Source of the DNA: Alishewanella agri BL06
GTDB taxonomy: Bacteria > Pseudomonadota > Gammaproteobacteria > Enterobacterales > Alteromonadaceae
Assembly (NCBI RefSeq): GCF_000272005.1
Contig: NZ_AKKU01000012.1
Coordinates: 124,001-188,000, forward strand
Direction: 5' to 3'
Length of the DNA: 64,000 nucleotides
Below, piece by piece: positions 9,810 to 18,747 of the stretch (the stretch's first letter is position 1; each line of letters starts with the position of its first letter). Made by a program: the position numbers and the translations under genes. The notes beneath the pieces were generated by a model. The model made no database searches and was not told the DNA's origin. It was given only the letters and a program-made list of their open reading frames with translations.

Positions 9810-10351
9810 GAAAGTCTTGTTGTAATATCGGCAAGTAACTGCTGCCAGGCGCGACTCAGGGCTGACACCATGGCCGGATAACCGTCAGCCTCTAACGCTA
9901 CCTGATAGCTAAACGGCTGGTTAATTTCCGTCTGTTGTTGTGCTAATCGATAGCGGCCACTTAGGATCGCCTGACCGGAGGGATCGGCATGAAAACGGTC
10001 AATCTCAAGCCATAACTGTCGCTGCGCCTGAGCCTGCACACTGCGTAATGGCTGAGCCGGCAGCGCCTGCAGCAAATGCTGTTGTAACTGCCGTTGCAAC
10101 TGCTGCTCCAGGGCATCAGCCCATAAATGCTGCCGGGTAATGACATACTCGACCTCGGACTGCTGCATCACCAGCCCTGTGCCATTCAGATAGGCGGCAA
10201 CCCGGATCGGTGCGACATAGAGTGCCGGCAAGCTGGCGGTATCCGCTGTAGGTGTCGCTGGCACAGCTAACTGATAATAGTAGACTGCGGTTGGCTTGCT
10301 GCTACAGGCAACCAACGTCAGTAAACTTAAACTGATGATAAGGGCTTTCAT
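9800..10351 (-). CDS. pqiC: PqiC-family outer-membrane lipoprotein
   Basis: Lipoprotein of the ABC-type transport auxiliary family (PqiC/YmbA), thought to sit at the outer membrane and receive the PqiB tunnel. The signal MKALIISLSLLTLVAC gives a lipobox with Cys16. The mature protein continues SSKPTAVYYYQLAVP, the usual short start of this family, and its middle is Gln-rich. The 183 aa length is typical. Its ATG overlaps the pqiB stop by four bases (ATGA), so translation is coupled. The stop codon lies inside the terminator loop. Confidence 0.87.
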   Translation of the reverse strand: MKALIISLSLLTLVACSSKPTAVYYYQLAVPATPTADTASLPALYVAPIRVAAYLNGTGLVMQQSEVEYVITRQHLWADALEQQLQRQLQQHLLQALPAQPLRSVQAQAQRQLWLEIDRFHADPSGQAILSGRYRLAQQQTEINQPFSYQVALEADGYPAMVSALSRAWQQLLADITTRLSAG

Positions 10352-12018
10352 GGCTTGGCTTTCCTTGGTTGGGGGTCGGCTTGTTCACTGGCATTAATCA
10401 GTAACGCATTGCTTTGCTGATTTAGCATTTTCAGCACCGGTTGCAGTTCGCGCAGCGTTTGCTCCAGCACCTGCAGATTGCTACCGGCCCGTTCGTACGC
10501 CACTGACCCCGGGCTCACGCCTGCCAGAGCCCGCTGCAGTTCAGTCAGGCTTTGCTGTAAATTCGTCGGTAACTGCTGTAGCTCAGGCTGAGCCAAAAAG
10601 GCCTGCAAGCTCGCCAGTAACTGTTCGCTGCTGCCAAGCAATTGCTCGGTAGCCGCCAGTGTTTGTTGACCTTGCGTTAAGAACTCTTCCAACTGCAAAT
10701 TATTGATTTTATCCAGTGCCAACAACACCTTTTGCTCGATATTGCTTAAACCGCTGCGCGCCGAAGGTAAACTGGGGTACCCCGCTTGCTGACTTAATGC
10801 CAGTTGCTCCTGATACTGCTGTTGTTGTTTCAGATCGGCCAGTAATTCACTATTAATATCCAAATCGACATAGAGCGCGCCGGTAAGCAGATTGCCGGTT
10901 TTTAACATTGCATGTAAACCCCGGCTGACCGCCTGCTCTAACTCTACTCCCAACTGCTGTAAGGTCAGATTTTCATACAAGCGCCCGGCCTCGATCCGGA
11001 TCAGTACCGGCACGCCTTGATTCAACGACACTTCAAAGGGTTTTTCCATCGCAAAAAAGAACGGCACGCTGGCAACCGTGCCGACCCGCACTCCCCGATA
11101 TTCAACCGGGGCACCAGCTTTCAAACCACGGACCGACTCATCGAAAAACACGATATACTCAACAAACTGGTTATACATCCCTTCCTGAATACTTTGCCGA
11201 TCCGGGAACAGCTGGAACTCGCTACCGTTAGCGGCCGGATTACCCGCCGGCCAACCATCCATTAAATCAAAGCTCACACCACCACTGAGTAAGGTAGCGG
11301 CGGAGCCGACATCTACCGATAACCCCTCGGCTGATAAGTCGAATGAGACGCCACTGCTAATCCAAAACCGGATGTTTTCCGTGACCAGTGCATCATAGGG
11401 CTGACGGATATATAGCTGATAGCGGGTGCGCCGCTCCGCCAATTCAAACTGACTGCTTTCAACAGTACCGACTTCATAACCGCGATACAGCACCGGATCA
11501 CCTACCGCCAGCGTGCTTGGGTCACTGGTTTGCAGGGTTACCCGGATCCCAGGCGCATCGGCTGGTGCAACCGGCGGCGTATTTAACAGCGGATGCGTTA
11601 GTACCACACGGGGAGAATCGCCGGGCTGTAATTCAATATAGGCACCCGACAACAAGGTATTCAGACCAGTAACCCCACCGCGACCGATTTGCGGCTTCAC
11701 TACCCAAAACTGCGAACCTTCGTTTAGCAGCGGCGTAACATTAGGTTTCATCCGCGCTTTAATCATAACTTGCTTCAAATCGGTACTGAGCTCAACAGAA
11801 ACCACCTGACCAACATCGACACTGCGATTTTTAATCTGCGTTTTGCCCGCGACAATCCCCTCAGCATCTTCGGCAATCAGTAACAACATTGCCCCCTGTT
11901 GCTGCTGATGGTTATATAGCATCCACAAGCCAATCAATACCGCGGCGATGGGTACCACCCAAATCGGTGACCACTGCCGGATCGGTTTTACTTTTGCAGT
12001 ATTTTGCGTTTCGGTCAC
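10348..12018 (-). CDS. pqiB: MCE-domain intermembrane transport protein PqiB
   Basis: Periplasm-spanning MCE protein that forms a tunnel for lipids between inner and outer membranes. It has one N-terminal membrane helix (WSPIWVVPIAAVLIGLWML) and three MCE repeats, visible from repeated cores such as GDPVLYRGYEVGTV and GAPVEYRGVRVGTV. A long Gln/Leu-rich helical C-terminal segment (about residues 430-530) would build the needle. The start is GTG at 12018, overlapping the pqiA stop (GTGA), with AGGAGA six bases upstream; the longer ATG frame from 12051 lacks this. Its 556 aa length matches E. coli PqiB. Confidence 0.92.
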   Translation of the reverse strand: MTETQNTAKVKPIRQWSPIWVVPIAAVLIGLWMLYNHQQQQGAMLLLIAEDAEGIVAGKTQIKNRSVDVGQVVSVELSTDLKQVMIKARMKPNVTPLLNEGSQFWVVKPQIGRGGVTGLNTLLSGAYIELQPGDSPRVVLTHPLLNTPPVAPADAPGIRVTLQTSDPSTLAVGDPVLYRGYEVGTVESSQFELAERRTRYQLYIRQPYDALVTENIRFWISSGVSFDLSAEGLSVDVGSAATLLSGGVSFDLMDGWPAGNPAANGSEFQLFPDRQSIQEGMYNQFVEYIVFFDESVRGLKAGAPVEYRGVRVGTVASVPFFFAMEKPFEVSLNQGVPVLIRIEAGRLYENLTLQQLGVELEQAVSRGLHAMLKTGNLLTGALYVDLDINSELLADLKQQQQYQEQLALSQQAGYPSLPSARSGLSNIEQKVLLALDKINNLQLEEFLTQGQQTLAATEQLLGSSEQLLASLQAFLAQPELQQLPTNLQQSLTELQRALAGVSPGSVAYERAGSNLQVLEQTLRELQPVLKMLNQQSNALLINASEQADPQPRKAKP

Positions 12019-13307
12019 ACCTGCTCTCCTGTTTGCGATGGCTGGTCCCACAGCAATCGCGGATCAAAACTGATGGCTGCCAGCATGGTAATAATGACCA
12101 CTGCAGCAAATACTAAGGCGCCAACGCCCGGATAAACACTCATTAACAGGCCAAAACGCACCAGTGCCGCCAGGATCGCCACGACCAGCACATCGACCAT
12201 CGACCAACGGCCAACCCAATCTACCAGCAGGTAAATTTTGGTGGTCAGCTTGCTACGCACCTCTACCGGCGCCATCACCAGATAACAAAGCCAGAACATA
12301 ATCAGAATTTTCGCAATAGGTACCACCACGCTCGCCAGTAGAATAACCAGCGCCACCGGATACTCACCATCCTGCCACATTAAAATAAAGCCACTGATAA
12401 TAGTGGAATCCGTAACATTGCCAAAGGAGACGGTGCGCATAATCGGCAGCAAATTGGCTGGAATATACAGAATGGCCGCTGTCACTAATAACGCCAGTGT
12501 TCTTTGCAGGCTGGCTGGTATCCGCGGATAGACTTTGGTTTGACAGCGCGGGCAATGCGCCTGCGCCAGTGGTACTATCGCTGTGCAACAAGGGCAAAGT
12601 TTTAACTGTTGCGACAAACCGGTTTTACCGGCTGCAGCCGTTACCGGCACAGCAGGCGCCACGGCTAACCGCGACCACATTTCGTGGCGGTCAATCACCT
12701 GAAAGGTGCGCAGGTGCAATAAACAGAAGATGCAAAATGCCCAGAAACTTAACCCCAGTGAAATATCGGCATTAGCGACCAGTTTGACAAAGCTAATCAG
12801 CAACCCCATCAAAAAGATATCGACCATACTCCAGGGCTTGAGCATAAAGAGTACCCGCGCCACCCAGATCCGCGCCGGTAGCCGGTACAGCATACCCAGT
12901 TTCAAATAAATAACCGCCGCCATGCAGAAGGCTGGCACAGCCTGAATAAATAACCAGACCAGAATGGCCAGGCTTTGATGGTATTCGGTAAAGAGTACAG
13001 CGGAGGTGTCAAAGAAATGCATTTCACTGCGATTACCGGCCACGCCCATACTGATAAACGGGAACAGGTTGGCCAGCAGTAGCATAAAGAGCGCTGAACC
13101 GGCATAGAGTACAGGCCGCAGAATGGGCTGCACCTGGCGCACGTCCAGTTGATGGTCACAGCGTTGGCAATGTGCCTCTTCCCCCTCCTGCAGCTCAGGT
13201 AACCACTGCAATAAGTCACAATGCCGGCATAGCACCAGTTCGTGCTGTTGCTCTGTTGCCGCTAAGGTGTCGACACCGCTGATGGTCAGGCTTTGGCTGA
13301 AAGACAC
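12015..13307 (-). CDS. pqiA: Inner-membrane protein PqiA
   Basis: Inner-membrane partner of PqiB in the paraquat-inducible MCE system, involved in envelope integrity. It contains two similar halves, each with a cysteine pair motif and about four membrane helices. The first half has CRHC...CQRC near residues 27-50; the second has CPCC...CPRC near 215-235, which look like zinc- or iron-binding knuckles. The 430 aa length is normal. It is first in the pqiABC operon; the 150 bases upstream hold its promoter region, and beyond that lies structured repeat copy A, oriented toward this gene. Confidence 0.92.
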   Translation of the reverse strand: MSFSQSLTISGVDTLAATEQQHELVLCRHCDLLQWLPELQEGEEAHCQRCDHQLDVRQVQPILRPVLYAGSALFMLLLANLFPFISMGVAGNRSEMHFFDTSAVLFTEYHQSLAILVWLFIQAVPAFCMAAVIYLKLGMLYRLPARIWVARVLFMLKPWSMVDIFLMGLLISFVKLVANADISLGLSFWAFCIFCLLHLRTFQVIDRHEMWSRLAVAPAVPVTAAAGKTGLSQQLKLCPCCTAIVPLAQAHCPRCQTKVYPRIPASLQRTLALLVTAAILYIPANLLPIMRTVSFGNVTDSTIISGFILMWQDGEYPVALVILLASVVVPIAKILIMFWLCYLVMAPVEVRSKLTTKIYLLVDWVGRWSMVDVLVVAILAALVRFGLLMSVYPGVGALVFAAVVIITMLAAISFDPRLLWDQPSQTGEQV

Positions 13308-13456
13308 GGGGTTTCCGGGTTAGAAAGTCGCGCTAAGTAATGCATTTATAGCATATTTCAGCAGAGCGGAGGAATAGGTGGTGATGTTGAAGCTAATCTT
13401 AGTACTCTTACTAAATATTAAGCTCCAGTTTTGGCAGAGACAGGATTTGAGCATCC

Positions 13457-13575
13457 GGCGGCTAAACGCGCCGTACAACTTTGCCGGGGCACGCCGTGAA
13501 CCCATCCATGGGGGCTCCTCTTTCGCATCCATGCGAAAGACGTCCCCGGACAAAGTGTACTATGCATTTACCGCC
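13457..13575 (-). repeat. Structured repeat, copy A (two inner hairpins)
   Basis: A 119-base element, read on the minus strand. Its outer ends pair: GGCGGTAAATGC with GCGTTTAGCCGCC (one bulge, G-T pairs). Just inside, GTACACTTTGTCCGGGGACG pairs with CGTGCCCCGGCAAAGTTGTAC apart from single-base bulges. Between them are two hairpins with GGA in the loop: 13520-13539 (CTTTCGC-ATGGAT-GCGAAAG) and 13498-13517 (GAGCCC...GGGTTC around CCATGGAT). The element is followed by CCGGATGC, as copy B is. It lies upstream of pqiA, reading toward it. No protein is plausible here. I do not recognise a named family. Confidence 0.8.
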
Positions 13576-13671
13576 TAGTTCGACAAATGCTGCAACCGCA
13601 ATCTTCAACCTAAGCGCGCTGAATATCATACATAACGTATAAAAAACTATTGGTGGCATGATCGTGAACGA

Positions 13672-13860
13672 GGTGGTAAGCATTCCGTGCACTTTGTAAG
13701 GGAATGTATTTTTCAGGGATGAAAAATGACACAAATTTGCCGGGAGCAAATTTGAACAGCTTTAGCTGGCCCGTAGGGCAAACTTCAGGATGAAGTTTGT
13801 AACCGTACAGGGAGGTATTCACAGCGTGTCCCGTCAAAGTTGTACGGAATGATTACCGCC
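13672..13860 (+). repeat. Structured repeat, copy B (enlarged set of inner hairpins)
   Basis: A 189-base element on the plus strand with the same ends as copy A. GGTGGTAAGCATTCC pairs with GGAATGATTACCGCC (13 standard pairs, one G-T, one mismatch in 15), and inside it GTGCACTTTGTAAGGGA pairs with TCCCGTCAAAGTTGTAC. The interior holds more hairpins than copy A: 13708-13727 (8-bp stem, GGGA loop), 13732-13754 (9-bp stem, CGGGA loop), 13757-13768 (CAGC-TTTA-GCTG), 13769-13779 (GCCC-GTA-GGGC) and 13779-13799 (9-bp stem, GGA loop), then an ACAGGGAGG segment. The two copies differ in stem sequence while keeping pairing, so the structure appears to be under selection, probably as RNA. Confidence 0.8.
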
Positions 13861-13959
13861 GGATGCACAAATCTAGATATGTCACGGAGATCGGAGCAAA
13901 TTGGTCGAACCTAACGGAGGTTCTCACCTCCCGCTGGTTTAGCATGTCGTTTAAACGCA

Positions 13960-13990
13960 AAAACCCGCTGAGGTTTTCACCTTAGCGGGT
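13960..13990 (-). terminator. Terminator after the tRNA operon
   Basis: On the minus strand: ACCCGCTAAGG-TGAAAA-CCTCAGCGGGT followed by TTTTGCG. It lies just past the second tRNA-Arg and would end the tRNA-Ser/Arg/Arg transcript. Confidence 0.85.
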
Positions 13991-14001
13991 CATTACGAAT
14001 A

Positions 14002-14078
14002 TGGCGGACGCGGGAGGATTCGAACCTCCGACCGCTCGGTTCGTAGCCGAGTACTCTATCCAGCTGAGCTACGCGTCC
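14002..14078 (-). tRNA. tRNA-Arg (anticodon ACG), copy 2
   Basis: Cloverleaf of 77 bases with acceptor GGACGCG/CGCGTCC, discriminator G and encoded CCA. The anticodon loop CTACGAA gives ACG, read as ICG for CGU/CGC/CGA codons; the T loop is GGTTCGAATCC. It is identical to the copy at 14121-14197 and is the last RNA of the operon. Confidence 0.97.
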
Positions 14079-14120
14079 ATAAACTTTGCATCTTACAATA
14101 ACAGCGCTTCTTCTCTCGGA

Positions 14121-14197
14121 TGGCGGACGCGGGAGGATTCGAACCTCCGACCGCTCGGTTCGTAGCCGAGTACTCTATCCAGCTGAGCTACGCGTCC
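14121..14197 (-). tRNA. tRNA-Arg (anticodon ACG), copy 1
   Basis: Same 77-base sequence as the tRNA at 14002-14078, with ACG anticodon and encoded CCA. It lies 11 bases after tRNA-Ser and 42 bases before the second copy, consistent with tandem duplication inside one transcript. Confidence 0.97.
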
Positions 14198-14208
14198 ATT
14201 CCGAGAAA

Positions 14209-14298
14209 TGGCGGAGATGGAGGGATTCGAACCCTCGATAGAGTTTCCCCTATACACCCTTAGCAGGGGTGCGCCTTCAGCCACTCGGCCACATCTCC
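14209..14298 (-). tRNA. tRNA-Ser (anticodon GCT)
   Basis: A 90-base class II tRNA: acceptor GGAGATG/CATCTCC, anticodon loop CTGCTAA giving GCT (AGC/AGU codons), a long variable arm, T loop GGTTCGAATCC, and encoded CCA. It is the first RNA of a Ser-Arg-Arg cluster about 160 bases after csrA, a gene order common in gammaproteobacteria. Confidence 0.97.
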
Positions 14299-14459
14299 GC
14301 GCTGTGTTGCGGCGTGTATATTAATGTCTCAGGAAAATAAGTCAAACTATTTTTAGAACCGAAAAGTCTGTTTGCCGAGCTTTTAAGCAAATCGTTGCTT
14401 ATTTGACTTAAAAGCGGCAAAAGTGCTGCTTTACGGGAAAAACCGGGAGGAGGCGAAGG

Positions 14460-14660
14460 TTACTCACCCTCGCTGAAATTACCGCCGTTAGTATCTTTTT
14501 CGGCCTGGATCCGCATATAAATTTCTTCGCGGTGTACAGAAATGTCTTTGGGTGCGTTGACACCGATTCGTACCTGATTACCTTTAACACCCAAAACGGT
14601 TACGGTAACTTCATCACCGATCATCAGGGTTTCACCCACTCGACGCGTCAGAATAAGCAT
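14460..14660 (-). CDS. csrA: Carbon storage regulator CsrA
   Basis: Small dimeric RNA-binding protein that represses or stabilises mRNAs by binding GGA motifs in loops and near ribosome sites. It governs carbon flux, motility and biofilm switching. The sequence [18 protein letters not shown] with Arg44-containing VHREEIY near the C-terminal helix is textbook CsrA; both RNA-contact regions (residues 2-7 and 40-47) are intact. It is 66 aa, slightly longer than E. coli CsrA (61) because of a tail (NGGNFSEGE). It follows alaS by 124 bases and precedes tRNA-Ser, as in many relatives. The GGA-hairpin repeats lie less than 1 kb away. Confidence 0.97.
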   Translation of the reverse strand: MLILTRRVGETLMIGDEVTVTVLGVKGNQVRIGVNAPKDISVHREEIYMRIQAEKDTNGGNFSEGE

Positions 14661-14784
14661 GCGATTGCTCCTTTGCCTGTCACCACAGAGCTCTGTCTCT
14701 GTGCTGTTATTAGATTAGCGCTGAATGATACTCCAGCGCCAGCGTATTTTAAACTTTTCTTCTTTACATTATACCTGCCAGGGC

Positions 14785-17406
14785 TTAAAGGCGCTCTGTA
14801 ATGTAGGCCAATGCCGCATTCAACACGTTAGGTAGCGCAGCTACATCAGTACCGCCAGCTTGTGCCATATCTGGCCTGCCACCGCCTTTACCGCCAAGCT
14901 GGCCTGCTGCCCAGCCAACCAATTGACCGGCATGTACCTTGGCAGTTAAATCACTGCTGACGCCAGCAATTAAACTGACTTTGTCATCATTCACAGTGGC
15001 CAGTAACACCACTGAGGAACCCAATTTGTTCTTCAGCTCATCCAGCAGAGTCCGCAGTGCTTTGGGATCGGTTTGTTCCAGCTGTTGCACCAGCACCTTA
15101 ACCTCACCCACTTGCTGCACATTCGCCGTTAATGAAGCTCCGGCATAGCTGGCCAACTTGGCCTTTAACTGCTCGATTTCTTTTTCCAGCTGTTTGCTGC
15201 GGTCCAGCGTTTGCTGTACCCGCTCGGCCAGACTAAAGGCATCACCTTTTAACAAGCTGGCGGCCTGGCTGATTTGCAGATCTAACTGCTGCAAGTACTG
15301 AATGGCGGCCGGGCCACTGACGGCTTCAATCCGCCGCACGCCCGAGGCGATACCGCCTTCGCTGACAATTTTAAAGAAACCAATGTCACCTGTGCGTTCG
15401 ACGTGTGTACCACCACAGAGTTCAATTGAGAACTCGCCCATGCTCAGTACCCGCACTTCGTCGTCATACTTCTCGCCAAACAGCGCCATGGCGCCGGCTG
15501 CTTTCGCCGCTTCAATAGGCATTACGCGCGTCAGCAGTGGCAGGTTCAGTTGGATTTGTTCGTTAACCATTTGCTCCAATTGCTGTAGCTCAGCGGGTTT
15601 TACCGCTTCAAAATGCGAGAAGTCAAAGCGCAGCCGCTCCGGGCCAACCAGCGAGCCCTTTTGGGTAACATGCTCACCCAGTACTTTACGCAAGGCAGCA
15701 TGTAATAAGTGGGTTGCCGAGTGATTTTTACGAATGGCATTGCGCCGCGCCAGATCAATAGTCGCTTCAACCTGATCACCGACCTTTAGCTCGCTACTCG
15801 CTTCAACCTTATGGGCAAAGGCTTTGGCAATCTTTTGCGTATCCAGCACCGCTGACACAGCACCGTTCTGCAGCTTAAAGCTACCGGTGTCGCCAATCTG
15901 ACCACCTGATTCGGCATAGAACGGCGTGCTATCCAGGATCACCAGGCCGGTTTCTCCTGCTGCTAAATGGCTAACCTGCTGACCGTCTTTGATAATTTCC
16001 TGTACTCTGGCATTACCAAAATGCTCGGTGTAACCGGTAAAGCCGGTCTGTACCGCTGATGTCAGTTGCTGATTATAGTCCAGACCAAAGTTACTGGCTT
16101 GCTGCGCCCGCTTGCGCTGCTCTGCCATGGCGGCATCAAAACCCGCCTGGTCAATGCTCAGGCCACGCTCACGCGCCACGTCATTGGTCAGGTCTACCGG
16201 GAAGCCGTAGGTATCGTACAGTTTAAATACCAGTGTGCCGGGAACTTCTGTGCCGGCAAGACCCGACAGCTCTTCATCCAGAATTTGTAAGCCCCGCTCC
16301 AGCGTTTTGCCAAACTGTTCCTCTTCCTGTTGCAGCGCTTTTTCAATAATCGCCTGTTTCGCCCGCAGTTCAGGGTATGCATCACCCATTTCAGCAGCCA
16401 AAGCAGCGACTAACTTATAGAAAAAGGCGCCCTTGGCCCCCAGCTTATTACCGTGACGCACAGCGCGGCGGATAATCCGGCGTAGTACATAACCACGACC
16501 TTCATTCGATGGCATCACACCATCGACAATTAAAAAGGCGCAGCTGCGAATATGGTCAGCCACCACGCGCAGCGATTTGTCTGTCAGATCGGTAGCACCG
16601 GTGGCTGCAGCCGCGGCTTTAATCAGCGCAACAAAGGTATCAATCTCGTAGTTGCTGTGTACGTGCTGCAAAATGGCGGCGATCCGCTCCAGCCCCATAC
16701 CGGTGTCGACACTGGGTTTTGGCAAGGGTTGCATTTCACCGCTGGCCAGGCGGTTAAACTGCATAAAGACGATATTCCAAATCTCGATAAAACGATCGCC
16801 ATCTTCTTCCGCAGAGCCCGGCGGGCCACCCCAGATATGGTCGCCGTGGTCATAGAAAATTTCAGTACAAGGACCACAAGGGCCGGTATCACCCATCGCC
16901 CAGAAGTTATCTGACGCATAAGGTGCGCCCTTATTGTCGCCAATGCGGATAATCCGATCGGCAGGCACGCCGATGTCGTTTTGCCAGATCGCGAAGGCTT
17001 CATCATCGGTGGCATAAACCGTAACCAGTAACCGCTCTCTCGGTAATTTCACCACTTCGGTCAGGAATTCCCAGGCATACCGAATCGCATCCTGTTTAAA
17101 ATAATCACCAAAGCTGAAGTTGCCTAACATTTCAAAAAAGGTATGGTGACGGGCGGTATAACCGACGTTCTCTAAATCATTATGCTTACCACCGGCGCGC
17201 ACGCAGCGCTGTGCGGAGACAGCACGACTGTAACTGCGCTGATCCTGGCCCAGAAACACGTCTTTAAACTGCACCATGCCAGCATTAGTAAATAACAGGG
17301 TGGCATCGTTGCCAGGGATTAACGAACTGCTCGGTACCACAGCGTGGCCTTTACCGGCGAAGAAATCAAGGAAGGCTTGCCTGATAGCGGCGGATGTCAT
17401 GCTCAT
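14785..17406 (-). CDS. alaS: Alanyl-tRNA synthetase
   Basis: Class II synthetase that charges tRNA-Ala and edits mischarged serine/glycine. The catalytic domain begins [20 protein letters not shown], and class II motif 2 lies near [18 protein letters not shown]. The editing domain has the zinc motif HSATHLLH near residue 565 with CGGTH near 668, and the C-Ala domain ends with the [15 protein letters not shown] signature. The 873 aa length is normal. The first of two close ATGs is chosen because AGGA is well spaced before it. It sits between recX and csrA. Confidence 0.97.
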   Translation of the reverse strand: MSMTSAAIRQAFLDFFAGKGHAVVPSSSLIPGNDATLLFTNAGMVQFKDVFLGQDQRSYSRAVSAQRCVRAGGKHNDLENVGYTARHHTFFEMLGNFSFGDYFKQDAIRYAWEFLTEVVKLPRERLLVTVYATDDEAFAIWQNDIGVPADRIIRIGDNKGAPYASDNFWAMGDTGPCGPCTEIFYDHGDHIWGGPPGSAEEDGDRFIEIWNIVFMQFNRLASGEMQPLPKPSVDTGMGLERIAAILQHVHSNYEIDTFVALIKAAAAATGATDLTDKSLRVVADHIRSCAFLIVDGVMPSNEGRGYVLRRIIRRAVRHGNKLGAKGAFFYKLVAALAAEMGDAYPELRAKQAIIEKALQQEEEQFGKTLERGLQILDEELSGLAGTEVPGTLVFKLYDTYGFPVDLTNDVARERGLSIDQAGFDAAMAEQRKRAQQASNFGLDYNQQLTSAVQTGFTGYTEHFGNARVQEIIKDGQQVSHLAAGETGLVILDSTPFYAESGGQIGDTGSFKLQNGAVSAVLDTQKIAKAFAHKVEASSELKVGDQVEATIDLARRNAIRKNHSATHLLHAALRKVLGEHVTQKGSLVGPERLRFDFSHFEAVKPAELQQLEQMVNEQIQLNLPLLTRVMPIEAAKAAGAMALFGEKYDDEVRVLSMGEFSIELCGGTHVERTGDIGFFKIVSEGGIASGVRRIEAVSGPAAIQYLQQLDLQISQAASLLKGDAFSLAERVQQTLDRSKQLEKEIEQLKAKLASYAGASLTANVQQVGEVKVLVQQLEQTDPKALRTLLDELKNKLGSSVVLLATVNDDKVSLIAGVSSDLTAKVHAGQLVGWAAGQLGGKGGGRPDMAQAGGTDVAALPNVLNAALAYITERL

Positions 17407-17422
17407 GAAAAATCCTGTTAAG

Positions 17423-17875
17423 TTAATCGGTTACATTAGTATCACTAAACACGGCCCGAATTTGCTCACTGCTAAAGCCGCGACGTTGCAAATAGGCCAT
17501 ACGCTTCATTTTTTCCTGATAATCACCAGGCGCCTTAGCGGCAAATTTCTTTTGGTAGCTTTGCCTGGCTAACTCCCACCAATCTATTTCAAGTTGTTCC
17601 GCCATGGCCGACACCTGTTCAGCGCTAAACTGATGTTGCCGGCATTCACGCAGAATAAACTGATAACCATAGCCTTGCTGGCTGCGATGGCGCAGTATCA
17701 TCTCTAAAAACCGCAGCTCGTCCAGGTATCCTTGCTCTTGACACCATGCTAAGACGGCACTTTGCTCTGCTGCACTGGCACCCTTTTGTTGCAGTTTTCG
17801 GCTCAGTTCTGCCTTGCTGTGCTCGCGTCGGCTTAGCCAGTTTACCGCCGCTTTTTTAAACTCTGTCAACGCCAT
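17423..17875 (-). CDS. recX: RecA regulator RecX
   Basis: Small helical protein that binds RecA filaments and limits recombinase activity. Repeated three-helix motifs are visible ([56 protein letters not shown]). The 150 aa length is typical. Usually recX follows recA directly; here about 6 kb holding metA, the metH pair and a membrane protein gene stand between them. Its ATG overlaps the stop of the upstream membrane protein gene by one base (TGATG), so it is probably translated with that gene. Confidence 0.92.
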   Translation of the reverse strand: MALTEFKKAAVNWLSRREHSKAELSRKLQQKGASAAEQSAVLAWCQEQGYLDELRFLEMILRHRSQQGYGYQFILRECRQHQFSAEQVSAMAEQLEIDWWELARQSYQKKFAAKAPGDYQEKMKRMAYLQRRGFSSEQIRAVFSDTNVTD

Positions 17876-18621
17876 CAGACTTCCAGAACACCGTCCTGTT
17901 GCGGATTTAGCTTTAACGCAAATACTTCATTAAAGGATAAAAACCAGCTAATCATCAACAGTGGGATCACCACCACCAGAGCTAACAGCATCGTAGGTAT
18001 ACTAAGGATGATTAGGGCCACTGACAACAGCATAAAAATCAGCAGCGCGCTGATATTACGCCAGCACGCCAGCAGGGCGGCGCCCAGAATTATCAATAAG
18101 CGCTGCTCTTTCAGGAAAAACGCTATGGCAATAGCGTAACAGATCCACAGTTTAATAAAAAACACCGTTAGCAACAGCGCCATCACTTGCAAGGATAAAC
18201 TACTATCCAGTTCGCGGGTTTCTTGTAATCGAATTACCGCTTCTGCGGTTTGGGATTGGAAAATCATCACCACCAGCGTAGTGACGACAAACTCACTAAT
18301 CGAAATCAGGATCAGACTGCGCCGGCAGCTCGCATCTTTAAAGGCATGAAATAACCAACTCAGGTCAATTTTTTGCTGTTGTTGTACACCCGCGATGGCA
18401 TGATAAAAACCAGCAGTAAAAAATGCACTGACCAGCACACCAATAATTAGGGTTATGCTGCTTAGCGCTGCCAGATACGTCACCACATAAGTCAGTAACA
18501 GCATTTGAATAAATAGCAGTGGGTACTGTTTGAAAATATCCCAGGCCATTTTCAGCCAGTTGATAGCAGCCAGTGCCGGTACCCGGCGAATAATCAGTTT
18601 TATCTGAAACGGCTTTTCCAC
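17875..18621 (-). CDS. Multi-pass membrane protein (BPSS1780-like)
   Basis: Inner-membrane protein of unknown function with about six hydrophobic segments. The opening INWLKMAWDIFKQYPLLF followed by a long hydrophobic pair resembles the BPSS1780/DUF2189-type membrane proteins, but this is from general appearance only. The start is GTG at 18621, supported by GGAG five bases upstream. It overlaps recX by one base. No catalytic motif is visible. Confidence that it is a real gene is high; for the family it is low. Confidence 0.75.
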   Translation of the reverse strand: MEKPFQIKLIIRRVPALAAINWLKMAWDIFKQYPLLFIQMLLLTYVVTYLAALSSITLIIGVLVSAFFTAGFYHAIAGVQQQQKIDLSWLFHAFKDASCRRSLILISISEFVVTTLVVMIFQSQTAEAVIRLQETRELDSSLSLQVMALLLTVFFIKLWICYAIAIAFFLKEQRLLIILGAALLACWRNISALLIFMLLSVALIILSIPTMLLALVVVIPLLMISWFLSFNEVFALKLNPQQDGVLEV

Positions 18622-18708
18622 GCGAACTCCACTAAGGCCAACGGCTTCACGCCGGTAAAAAGGCCCCTATCATACTGCAAAGCCAGTATAAAACGGAGCC
18701 TTTCTGCG

Positions 18709-18734
18709 TAAAAAATGCCTGTTGCAGCGGCATT
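18709..18734 (-). terminator. Terminator of the metA-metH operon
   Basis: On the minus strand: AATGCC-GCTGCAACA-GGCATT followed by TTTTTTA, 14 bases past the stop of the metH C-terminal gene. The stem is short (6 bp), so strength is uncertain. Confidence 0.6.
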
Positions 18735-18747
18735 AACGCTGCTGAAT

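Noticed and set aside
13320-13456. Further repeat copy or RNA upstream of pqiA
   Set aside because: AT-rich promoter-like DNA without pairing or similarity to the repeats beyond the shared GGATGC edge.
13462-13837. Minus-strand open frames of 75-95 aa across the structured repeats
   Set aside because: They run through the paired stems of the repeats, which explains the sequence; no protein motif or ribosome site.
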